Source of the DNA: Tritrichomonas musculus
Taxonomy: Eukaryota; Parabasalia; Tritrichomonadida; Tritrichomonadidae
Direction: 5' to 3'
DNA: 64,000 nt
NCBI GenBank assembly: GCA_039105265.1
Contig: JAPFFF010000054.1
Coordinates: 248,001 to 312,000 of the forward strand
Shown: piece after piece, positions 49,654-58,164 of the stretch
Numbering within the stretch: the stretch's first letter is position 1
How the letters are laid out: each line of letters opens with the position of its first letter
Program-made: the position numbers and the translations under genes
The notes under the pieces: model-generated
Databases searched by the model: none
What the model saw: only the letters and a program-made list of their open reading frames with translations
Told to the model about the DNA's origin: nothing

Positions 49654-49725
49654 GCCTGCGTAGCATAGTGGTTATTGCGTTCGCCTTGTAAGCGAAAGGT
49701 CGGCGGTCCGACTCCGCTCGTAGGC
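49654..49725 (+). tRNA. tRNA-Thr (anticodon TGT)
   Basis: A 72-nt cloverleaf. Acceptor GCCTGCG pairs with CGTAGGC (one G-T). The D arm is GCA/TGC, the anticodon stem TTCGC/GCGAA with loop CTTGTAA (anticodon TGT at 49687-49689), and the T arm GGCGG/CCGCT with loop TCCGACT. The T-loop has C where the nearly universal T55 is expected, an unusual departure. No intron and no encoded CCA. A T8 terminator follows at 49728. Confidence 0.93.
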
Positions 49726-49727
49726 AG

Positions 49728-49735
49728 TTTTTTTT
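49728..49735 (+). terminator. RNA polymerase III T-run after tRNA-Thr
   Basis: Eight T's start two bases after the discriminator base, the usual polymerase III stop. Confidence 0.8.
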
Positions 49736-50266
49736 ATAAAAAAATAAAATGCATTTTTCTTCATTAACAAAGGAAAAAAATTAAAATGTTTTTAAAGTTT
49801 ATTCATCTTTGACAAGTTGTAAAGCATTTTAAAGTTGATCTTGGCAATTGCCTCTTAAATGTATAAATACAAATTTCAAATCAATTATTGCATACAACCG
49901 AATTTAAATTACTTATTGTCACGTAGGGAATGTTTGATATTGGTGGCATTTGTATATTATAAATATAAAATTTTTCATTATAGGAAGAGAGATTCATAAT
50001 AATTTCTAGCAAGATATTTTTATATTGAAAATGGTCATGAAATAGCCAGAAACGGACCAAGAGCTGATCATGAGTATAGATTCAAAGAATATGTTACAAA
50101 AACAGTTAAAATTGTCACAAAAAATTTAATTTAGAAAAGACTACTTAAAACTGTTTTTATGGAATAACAATTTGTTTAATACCAGTGTATTGTCGAAAAG
50201 AACAACTTTCAATTGAAGTCACTAAATGAGGAATGTCAACTTTTTTTCAATTAACTCAATTTTGAA

Positions 50267-50669
50267 TATAGCAGAAATCACATGATGTGAAACTTTTTTT
50301 GAAAGATAATATTCACCTTAAGGTAAAACAAAATTTAAAAGCGTAATCAACAAAATGCTACTTGGAATTTCTTAGTTTGCTTGCATTGGAGATAGTTTTA
50401 CGCCTCAAACACCAAGAATACATCCTAGTTCACTCAAAGAATGAATATAAAAGAGATGTGGCTTCCCAAAATTACGGAAATTAAAGCCATTTTTTTTTTG
50501 GTAATTTAGGTGGTCGTTTTTCTTTTAAACCCACTTTTTGTGAGAAATCACATGAAGTGAAAAAAAAACTGCTATTTAAATACAAAATATTTCTATGCTT
50601 TTTAATGAAAAAGTTATAAAATTTTTGTTTTTAATTCAATATTTTTCACATCACGTGATTACTGCTATA
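50267..50669. repeat. Inverted-repeat element with 26-bp ends
   Basis: TATAGCAGAAATCACATGAT and the next six bases (50267-50292) are matched in inverse at 50644-50669 with two mismatches in 26. An extra partial copy, GAAATCACATGAAGTGAAA, lies inside near 50541. No ORF. TA dinucleotides flank both ends, so a TA-targeting miniature element is possible. Confidence 0.55.
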
Positions 50670-50778
50670 CAATTGCTGAATTTTCAATTAAATGCATACG
50701 ATAAATTTTGAATACAATTGCTGAATTTTCTATGAATTCGATAAATTTTGAAAGAATTAAATGAGATTGCTTTTTAGT

Positions 50779-50784
50779 TCACTT
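50779..50784 (+). promoter_or_regulatory. Initiator-like motif (TCACTT) of the flavin reductase-like gene
   Basis: TCACTT (A at 50781) and TCATTT (A at 50788) lie 18 and 11 bases before ATG 50799. Both match the trichomonad initiator. Confidence 0.5.
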
Positions 50785-50798
50785 TTCATTTTGTTGAA

Positions 50799-51296
50799 AT
50801 GAACAAAATAGGCCTGCCAGAAGCATCTAAATATGCATCACCAAATCCAGTTACACTCATATGCTCTCAAAAGCCAGACGGATCGACAAATGTTGCCACA
50901 GTTTCATGGTGGACATATCTTTCATTCACTCCTGAAGTTGTTGGTTTTGCGATGGCGAAAACGTCATACACTGGCGAGATTGTTCGCAATGACAAGAAAG
51001 TCATTATCACAATTCCTGGCTCGGAACTTGCCCAAACAGTTTTAAATTGCGGTTCAACAACGGGACGAGATACTGACAAGGTGAAAGAATTCAATATCCA
51101 ACTCCAGGAAGTTGGAGGAAGCTCAATAAAAATACCAGTCCACAGTAAGCTTGCCATAATATGCAATTTGAAAGAATTTCATGAAGCTGGCGATCACTAT
51201 TTCTATATTTGCAACGTTGAGCAAGTTTTTGGAGATAAGAATGAGGAGGCTCTATTTAGTTGGAACGGATATTCACAAATTAGACCTGTAAAATAA
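50799..51296 (+). CDS. Flavin reductase-like FMN-binding split-barrel protein
   Basis: A 165-aa protein of the flavin reductase-like (flavoredoxin) split-barrel family. The opening 'SPNPVTLICSQKPDGSTNVA', then 'VSWWTYLSFTPEVVGFAMAK' and 'TSYTGEIVRNDKKVIITIPG' is the classic FMN-binding pattern. 'LNCGSTTGRDTDKVKEFNIQ' and 'FYICNVEQVFGD' complete the fold. Family members reduce FMN or bind it to pass electrons, and flavin reductase activity has been discussed in trichomonad oxygen scavenging and nitroimidazole response. This protein need not be that enzyme. Resemblance to bacterial and archaeal proteins makes lateral transfer plausible. It is cytosolic, single-domain and complete in length. Confidence 0.88.
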   Translation: MNKIGLPEASKYASPNPVTLICSQKPDGSTNVATVSWWTYLSFTPEVVGFAMAKTSYTGEIVRNDKKVIITIPGSELAQTVLNCGSTTGRDTDKVKEFNIQLQEVGGSSIKIPVHSKLAIICNLKEFHEAGDHYFYICNVEQVFGDKNEEALFSWNGYSQIRPVK

Positions 51297-51875
51297 TTTA
51301 ATAAATGATTCTTTTTTTAGATTTATTTTTTCCTAATTCTTATTAAATTAATAATATAAGGCTGAATCATCAAGTTTATCCTCTCCATCTAATGCATGAT
51401 TGAATTGATGTCAAAAAAAAAAAAAGTCATGAAACATCATTAAAATATAAATTCATTCTCTTATCTAATTTGATAAGATATTGATTGAATAATAATAATA
51501 GATCATGCTTCACGATCATAATTGTATATTATATCAATTTCTTGTTTATTTATAATAATGTGATAATCATTTTCTTTTTATTGCTTAATAACCAAATAAA
51601 AGTCGGGAATTAATTTCATTTCCAATAAATTTGATGACGATATGATTATTAAAAAACTCTAAAAAATCTTTTGCATTTTTATTATTAGCATCATCATAAT
51701 TTGAACATTTTGAATTGATGATAATGGCAATGCTTGATAGTTTTAGAATCATTATTAAAAATATTTTAATTTATAAGTGCTCTTATTTTTTGTAATCAGC
51801 CTAAAATTCTAAGATTAAATTGTATTTATATATTTGATTTAAGATTATTTCATAATTTTGGAAAGAATCTGCAAA
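51297..51875. other. AT-rich intergenic region
   Basis: A/T-rich sequence with a poly(A) run at 51415-51424 and no coding or repeat signal that I can support. Confidence 0.4.
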
Positions 51876-53607
51876 ATGCTTTTAAAAAAAACGCCGATAC
51901 AAACAATTGAATTTGCAGAAGATTCGAATCTGCTTCGAATTGGCAAAGCTGCATTTTTAAAGTCAAGTATTGGACAAATTTCAATACCTGCGAGTGTTTA
52001 TTATATAGGAGAAAATGCATTTTTAAATGTAGAAGATTAAAAATTGTTGAATTTGCAGAAAATTCAGAATTAAAAATCATAGATAAGAATGCTTTCTCAC
52101 AAACATCAATTGAAAGAATTACAATTCCATCAAATGTTATTCACATTAAAGAGTCAGCATTTGACAATTGCTGTAATTTAGTTAAAATAGAATTTTCACA
52201 AAATTCTAAATTGAAAACAATTGAAAAAAACGCTTTTAAACATTGTTGTGAATTAACTGATATTTCGTTACCATCGAATGTTGATGATCTTAAAGATGGA
52301 TGGTGTAATGGCATTGGAAAACTGACTAATATTTCTATATCACCAAACACTAATGGAAATATTCAATACTATGATGATAAATGCATTATTGGAAAATCAG
52401 AGAACAACGGTCATGAATATGATATCCTACTTTTTGCAAGGAGAGACATTGAAAAAGCAGTAATACCTTCATTTATTAAGAAAATCGGACCTCATTCATT
52501 TGAAATGTGTGATAATCTTAAAGAAATTAGTTTTTCTGAGAATTCGCAATTGTTATCAATTGGTCATCATGCATTTTATCGATCATCTTTAGAAAAACTC
52601 TTTATTCCACCAAACTTTATTGATTTTGATGATGAATGCTTTTCATCAGCATTACGAATAAAAGATTTAATCATTTCTCCAAATAACAAGAATTTTTGTG
52701 TGCTTAACAATAATTTTTTAGATTATGAGATTATGATGTTGTTCTTTTTGCTAGAAGAGAAAATTGCACTTTATTCATTTGGAAAATGTAGAGCTCTTAG
52801 AAAAGTTATTTTACAGAAGATTCAAAATTGTTGTCAATTGTTCATCATGCATTTAGAGAGCATAATAATTCCTTCATCTGTCATTCATATTGATGAACAT
52901 GCATTTAGCTATTGTAGTTATTTGAGAAATTTTGAATTTTCAAAGGAATCAAAAATTTCGATGATAAATAAATTCACTTTTTTGTATAGTGGACTGTTTA
53001 GCATATCAATTCCTTCAAGCATTTCTTATTTCTCAAGAGGATGGTGTTAAGAACTAAATCATATAAAAGATATTACTGTATATCCTAGTAAAGAACAAAA
53101 TATAATATATTATGATAATTTATCGAAGAATATGCATTGAGTTACACATCGATTAAGAAAATAAGAATTCCTTCAACTGTTATAGAAATGGCTCCTTATG
53201 CTTTTTACGGTTGTGGATTACTTAATATTGTCGAATTTGATGAAGATTCTGAATTGGAATCAATTGGGGCCCAATCTTTTGAAAAATCATGTTTTGAAGG
53301 TCTGTCTATCCCGCCAAGTGCGCAAAAAACAAGCAAAGATGCTTTTTCAAATTGTCATTTTCTTCGATTGATTGAATTTCATGAAAATTCAAAATTAGAT
53401 TCATTCGATATTAAAATTGTTGAAAATTTGTCTGATGAATTAATCATTTATGCACCTAAAGAATTAAGTAAATTATTTATTAAATTTTTTAAAAAAAAAA
53501 AGTGTTCTTATGGTACTTGTCACTTTTCTGCTCGCAAAGATATAGGTGCATTCTCAAATATATTATATAAAAAGTTAATTTACCCATTTTTTCTACAAAG
53601 AATTTGA
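51876..53607 (+). pseudogene. BspA-like LRR_5 gene, multiply broken
   Basis: LRR_5 units run continuously but in three frames. 51876-52040 reads 'IEFAEDSNLLRIGKAAFLKS'. After a shift near 52030, 'IEFSQNSKLKTIEKNAFKHC' and 'DLKDGWCNGIGKLTNISISP', then 'GHEYDILLFARRDIEKAVIP'. Near 52725 the frame slips again ('YDVVLFARREN' is out of phase). 'HIDEHAFSYCSYLRNFEFSK' follows, then a TAA directly after 'YFSRGWC' at 53048-53050. Beyond the stop a further piece (about 53137-53607) reads 'IRIPSTVIEMAPYAFYGCGL' and ends 'FLQRI'. The same repeat style as the window-start relic ('GWC' + 'GxxKLxNIxxxP') suggests recent paralogues. Dead gene, or a very poor-quality copy. Confidence 0.8.
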
Positions 53608-53643
53608 GTTTAAATTTTTTAATACAACCATAAATTGAGATAA

Positions 53644-53651
53644 CTCTAAGA
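53644..53651. repeat. 8-bp target-site duplication, left copy (CTCTAAGA)
   Basis: CTCTAAGA directly precedes the element at 53652 and is repeated exactly at 54333-54340 directly after it, as expected of an insertion with an 8-bp staggered cut. Confidence 0.8.
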
Positions 53652-54332
53652 ATAGGGGGATCAACCGCCAAAAAAATGTCAGAAAAATAATATTTTAATT
53701 TTTTTAAAAAAATAAATAGATAGTTTTGTTCTTCATTTCATAAGCTTTGATTTGAAATATTTTATTTTGGAATTCATCTGCACATTCACAAATGGCGGAT
53801 ACTTTTAATTTGAAGATATAAATTTGACCTTTTTTAATCGTCAAAAGTTAAAATCTTCAATAGATTGGATATTTTGGGAAAAATTATTCGTAGAACATGA
53901 AAATATATCATGTACAATGTATTAAGCTAATAAAAAAGACAAAAGACTTGTTATTTGAATAACAGTTAAATGTCATTTTTTTTTCGCATAACATGTCATG
54001 ATAACTTTCATTGTCCGCCATTTATGAATGAATTGATGAAATTAAATAAAAACAATTTTTAAAAAATAAGGTTATATTAATCTTTATTTTTTAATATATG
54101 GATTAAAATAAAACACATTATTTATTAAAATATATATATGGTTTTCATATGACATGTCATGACAAATACATTCGTCCGCCATTTATGAATGTACAGTTGA
54201 AATCAGATAAAAATATTTTTTATAAAATGTATTTTTATTACACTTTAAATCCCCATATTTATTAAAAGCCAAACTCAAATTTTTCCTCTCTCTTTAAAAA
54301 TTTGACAATTTTTTGGCGGTTGATCCCCCTAT
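53652..54332. mobile_element. 681-bp non-autonomous DNA element with 30-bp TIRs and 8-bp TSD
   Basis: Terminal inverted repeats of 30 bases (53652-53681 and 54303-54332; start ATAGGGGGATCAACCGCC, one mismatch) are flanked by identical 8-bp CTCTAAGA copies. Inside, CATTTATGAATG preceded by GTCCGCC occurs twice in direct orientation (about 54013 and 54173) and once in inverse (about 53784). ACATGTCATGA precedes both direct copies. No ORF of note. An 8-bp duplication and short inverted ends are typical of hAT-class DNA transposons, but the end sequence is not one I recognise. Transposase must come from elsewhere. Confidence 0.8.
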
Positions 54333-54340
54333 CTCTAAGA
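54333..54340. repeat. 8-bp target-site duplication, right copy (CTCTAAGA)
   Basis: Exact copy of 53644-53651 on the outer side of the right terminal repeat. Confidence 0.8.
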
Positions 54341-55663
54341 TTTTTTTCAATTAATATTCAAATACCAAAATCTCCATTTTTTATAAATTTCAAAATCTGG
54401 GAGAGGTGTTTGAGAGAAAAGCAGTATTAAATCATAATTGAACATATTTAATTATTATTTTAACTTTTTTGTGATGAATTGAATATAATATTATATCTAA
54501 ACTTGAGAGTAAAACATTTGTGTTTTGCATGCATTATTACTTTTTACTATCAATAATAACAGCATGAAATTATTAGTTAATTTAATTTATAAAATTTTGA
54601 ATATTATTGTATTGGATAAATATTACGCATTTGAAAATTATATCGACAAAAAAATTATTTAGGCTTAGTATTATCATTTTTTTGGATGATACGGAAAAAA
54701 ATTAAAAAAAAGTTAAAACCCATTCATAAATATGAAAATAAATTTTTTGATTTTAGCAAAAAAAAGAATATTAAATTTGTTTTAATTATCACCCGAAAGC
54801 TAGACGAAAGCGCTTTATTTGAAAATTTTGATCGATTCATATCAAAAAGATTAATAAAATATTTTATTCTATTGGAAAGAAAATTACTATAGTAATTGTT
54901 AAAGTAACTTACTTGGATTGTAAAAGTAATTTGTTTGTATTATGAAGATATTATTTTCTGAATGAAGTTTTCAAAGGTATTGATGCCAACTCTTGCTTTT
55001 ATACCTTGTTTATATGATTTGATGATTGTATCTTTTAATGGTTTTAGTTGCTTTATGTATTAAAAATTTAATTATTTTAAGAATAATGTTGAGCTTTTAA
55101 AACCATAGTGATTCTGTTTTCACATTATTTTTATATTATATCATTTAATGAAAAATATATAATATATTAAAAATATAAATAATATATAGTATTTAATGAT
55201 ATATATATATATATATTTAGAACGGTTTTTTACAATTTTTTTTGATTTTGCAATATTTAATTTTCATATAAAGAAAATAAATCAAAAAAAAAAATAAAGA
55301 TTTTTATTTATAATATAATTTTTTATACTTATTATTTAATTAATAAATAGTAGCTTGTAGTTAAAAATGTTGAGATATAATTAAAATAATCTATTGACCA
55401 AATTAATTACAGAATTGCAATAAAAAAAAACGAATTAATTCAATAGCATCAAACGGTTTCTAACGTTTAAAAATTTTAATCTGACATGATTGTTTTCTTT
55501 AGTTTAGAATCCTTTTCTCGAAAAATTAATTGGTTATCCGATGTTGGGTATTTTTTGCTTTTTTCTTTTTTAATTTTTCAGGTAATATCAGAAAAATATG
55601 TGAATTGTTTCAATTTGATATACTTCTGAAATTTTTATTTTTTTCAATTTTTAATTTTTCAAG
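54341..55663. other. AT-rich intergenic region before the TBC gene
   Basis: No supported gene; a 68-codon Lys-rich frame at 54686 is A/T noise. The region shows TATATA runs near 55200 and the usual A/T tracts. The 50 bases before ATG 55664 contain TCAATT motifs that only partly fit the initiator consensus. Confidence 0.4.
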
Positions 55664-56800
55664 ATGAGATTTCATCGACGTTCTAAAGAAACGCGCAAGC
55701 CATCTATTCCCAAACCATCGTCAACGTCAAGCCCAACTCTAAAACCCTTGGGCTCTTCTACTTTGGCAGATGAAAAAAAAAATTTTCGTCGAGAACAACT
55801 TTTTCTTTCTTTAATTACCGCTCCTGTTGTTGACTTGGAAAAAATACGTAGTGTTTCGTGGGCAGGTGTGCCAGACAAATTTCGAGCTACGGTATGGAGG
55901 CTATTTCTTGATTATGAGCCTGTAAATTCGACAATACGTGAATCTACACTTCAACACAAGCGAACAGATTATTTTGACTGTGTAGATAGAGTTTTTAGTC
56001 AGCCTCAGCGTCATTTATGGACAAACTCTCAAAAACAAACTGAATCGCAAATTTTAAGAGATTTACCGAGAACAAGCAACGCTTTACTTCGTACAGAACG
56101 TGTTATGTTAATTTTTACTCGAATTCTTTTTACTTGGTCTGTTAGGCATCCTGCTTCAGGCTACGTTCAAGGAATGAATGATCTTTTAAGGCCATTCTTT
56201 TTCGTTTTCCTTGCTGATAAACGTGAAGGTGATGTATCTAAAGTAGAACATCTTGAAAATCTTGATGAATTTTCGGACGATATAATGAAAGAGATTGAAG
56301 CCGATTGTTTTTGGTGTTTTTCAAAGCTTCTTGATGGCCTTCAAGACTTATATACAAAGGATCAACCTGGCCTTTACAAAATGCTCGATTCTTTACAAGT
56401 TGTTATTGAAAGAGTTGACCCTACCCTAGCAAATCATATTAAAGAAGAAGACATTCAATATCAGGAATTTGCATTTAGATGGATGAACTGTCTTCTTGTT
56501 CGAGAATTTTCAACAGCTTTAATATTCAGATTATGGGATTCTTATCTTTCTAATCACCATAAAATTTCTTACACGCATGTCTATACATGTGCAGCATTGT
56601 TAACTAAAATGTCAGACACATTGAGTGTAGCAAGTCACTCAGATTTTGTTATTCAAATTCAATCAATCGACCCTGAGCAATGGACTGTTGCAGATATGGA
56701 TGAAATAATAGCCCAAGCTTATGTTTACGAGCGGATGTTCTCACAAGCACAATCTCATCTTCGCTCAGCTTCATTACCAAGCTTCAATAGTCTTCAATAA
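55664..56800 (+). CDS. TBC-domain Rab GTPase-activating protein, TBC1D22-like
   Basis: A 378-aa TBC protein. A short basic/Pro-Ser-rich N terminus (residues 1-60) precedes the TBC domain (about 65-330). The catalytic Arg finger is R136 in 'ILRDLPRTS' (IxxDxxR) and the Gln finger Q169 in 'GYVQGMNDL'. 'ILFTWSVRHPASGYVQGMND', 'EADCFWCFSKLLDGLQDLYT' and 'EFAFRWMNCLLVREFSTALI' + 'FRLWDSYLS' are characteristic of the TBC1D22 (Golgi-linked) subfamily in animals. It stimulates GTP hydrolysis by a Rab and so controls vesicle traffic. All key residues are present, so it is predicted active. The target Rab is unknown. Complete and intronless. Confidence 0.92.
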   Translation: MRFHRRSKETRKPSIPKPSSTSSPTLKPLGSSTLADEKKNFRREQLFLSLITAPVVDLEKIRSVSWAGVPDKFRATVWRLFLDYEPVNSTIRESTLQHKRTDYFDCVDRVFSQPQRHLWTNSQKQTESQILRDLPRTSNALLRTERVMLIFTRILFTWSVRHPASGYVQGMNDLLRPFFFVFLADKREGDVSKVEHLENLDEFSDDIMKEIEADCFWCFSKLLDGLQDLYTKDQPGLYKMLDSLQVVIERVDPTLANHIKEEDIQYQEFAFRWMNCLLVREFSTALIFRLWDSYLSNHHKISYTHVYTCAALLTKMSDTLSVASHSDFVIQIQSIDPEQWTVADMDEIIAQAYVYERMFSQAQSHLRSASLPSFNSLQ

Positions 56801-57216
56801 TTATTGATTTGTTTAATTTTGTGCTTATGAGTGTAATTTTTTTTTTAATAAACATTTTGATTTATATATATGTTTGAAATGTTGTTTTTCGTTTTATTAT
56901 ATATTCTCATCTAAAAACAATTCTATGAGGTTTAACAAAAAGTTATTTGTCAGTTAACAATATTGTATGAAAATATCTTAACCATTTGAGATTTTCAATA
57001 GTTTACATATTATATGTTTTTTTTTTTTTTTTTTTTTTTTTGAAAAATATATGATATTATTAATCATAAGACAACACTAAATTTGTAGATTTTTTTGTGA
57101 AAAAAATTGATTATATTTTTGATATAGCATGGTATTTTTATACGATCATTTTCAATTTAAATCTTCAATGGTCATTCAATTTTTTCAGCATCAAATAGCT
57201 ATTTACATTTTATTTT
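56801..57216. other. Intergenic region with a 25-base T run
   Basis: A poly(T) run lies at about 57017-57041. TCATTC at 57172 is the nearest good initiator to the 57217 ATG, 43 bases away. Nothing else. Confidence 0.4.
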
Positions 57217-58002
57217 ATGGAAAATCCCGAAGAAGAAAATAAAGATACTTTATCATTAGAACACTTAAATTTAATTCGAGCTATTGCTGAGCAATCTTGT
57301 GCTCTCGATTCTGATATTACCCAAATTAATTTAATGTTAGAACATTATTTATCGCTTCCAATTAACGATCTTCGCTTTTCATCTATTAATTCCAAAATGA
57401 CAGATATAATGGAACGGATTGATCAAGAAATCAATCAAACAAAGCATGCCATATCAATCATTCAAAATGATCCAAGTTGTCAATCTATAACAGCTAATTC
57501 TGCATTAATGGTTTCGAAAAAGCATAGGAAAATGTTTGAAGATTATGTAAACAGAGATTTAGAAGTTGTCTCAATGCCATATCCACCATTATGTGGTGCA
57601 ATTCCGCCAATACCTAATTACATTCTTCCGGTTGGATCATTTGTTGCAGCTAAAGTTGAAAGTGAATATATTTTATGTTATGTTCAAGGAGTATTAGAAA
57701 ATCAATATATTATTGCTGACGCAACACTTGCAGATCCTTCAATTAACTTTAAAATCAACCAAGATGAAGTAATTCCAATGCCAACTACACTTCCAGATAT
57801 AAAAACTAAAGGAACAGAATATCCATCAGGAGCTAAAGTATTGTCTTTGTGGCCCGAAGAAAATGTATGGACATCAGTTTTTTATCAAGCATCAGTTGTT
57901 AAAAGTCCATCTGAAACGGGTACTTTCTATAAATTAATTTTCGATGGAGATAGTGATAAATCAACTTTTGTTCCTGAAAAATTTGTTATTCCACAGCCAT
58001 GA
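57217..58002 (+). CDS. SGF29-like tandem Tudor protein (SAGA-type chromatin reader)
   Basis: A 261-aa protein with a helical N-terminal half (about 1-120) and a C-terminal tandem Tudor (SGF29) domain (about 138-261). That domain reads 'LPVGSFVAAKVESEYILCYV', 'NQYIIADATLADPSINFKIN', 'DEVIPMPTTLPDIKT', 'GAKVLSLWPEENVWTSVFYQ' and 'FDGDSDKSTFVPEKFVIPQP'. The order 'GxxVAA', 'VIPxP', 'VLALYPxTTxFYxA' and 'FxDD/GD' matches SGF29 of the SAGA histone acetyltransferase complex, which reads trimethylated histone H3 Lys4. The length fits the family. It is predicted nuclear. Binding-cage aromatics appear partly substituted (SLWP, VFYQ), so ligand binding is untested. Confidence 0.85.
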   Translation: MENPEEENKDTLSLEHLNLIRAIAEQSCALDSDITQINLMLEHYLSLPINDLRFSSINSKMTDIMERIDQEINQTKHAISIIQNDPSCQSITANSALMVSKKHRKMFEDYVNRDLEVVSMPYPPLCGAIPPIPNYILPVGSFVAAKVESEYILCYVQGVLENQYIIADATLADPSINFKINQDEVIPMPTTLPDIKTKGTEYPSGAKVLSLWPEENVWTSVFYQASVVKSPSETGTFYKLIFDGDSDKSTFVPEKFVIPQP

Positions 58003-58164
58003 AAATATATTATTATATGTTTATTGTTATTAATTAAAATTGTGTTTAAATAATAAAAAAAAATCTATTAAAAGAAAATTTTGAAAGTTTAACTTTTTAT
58101 ATGTTATTGAACATTTATGAATTTAAAAAAATTTTAATACCAAAAAAAACGAACAAATACATAT

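Larger units (their letters stand above)
49736..50798. other. Intergenic region between tRNA-Thr and flavin reductase-like gene
   Basis: A plus-strand stretch at about 50025-50131 reads 'ENGHEIARNGPRADHEYRFK' + 'EYVTKTVKIV' before a stop. It is protein-like but has no start or recognised family, perhaps a relic. The interval also holds the inverted-repeat element 50267-50669 and a direct repeat of ACAATTGCTGAATTTTC at about 50668 and 50712. Confidence 0.4.

Noticed and set aside
54686-54892. 68-codon Lys/Ile-rich frame
   Set aside because: A-rich noise; no conserved pattern.
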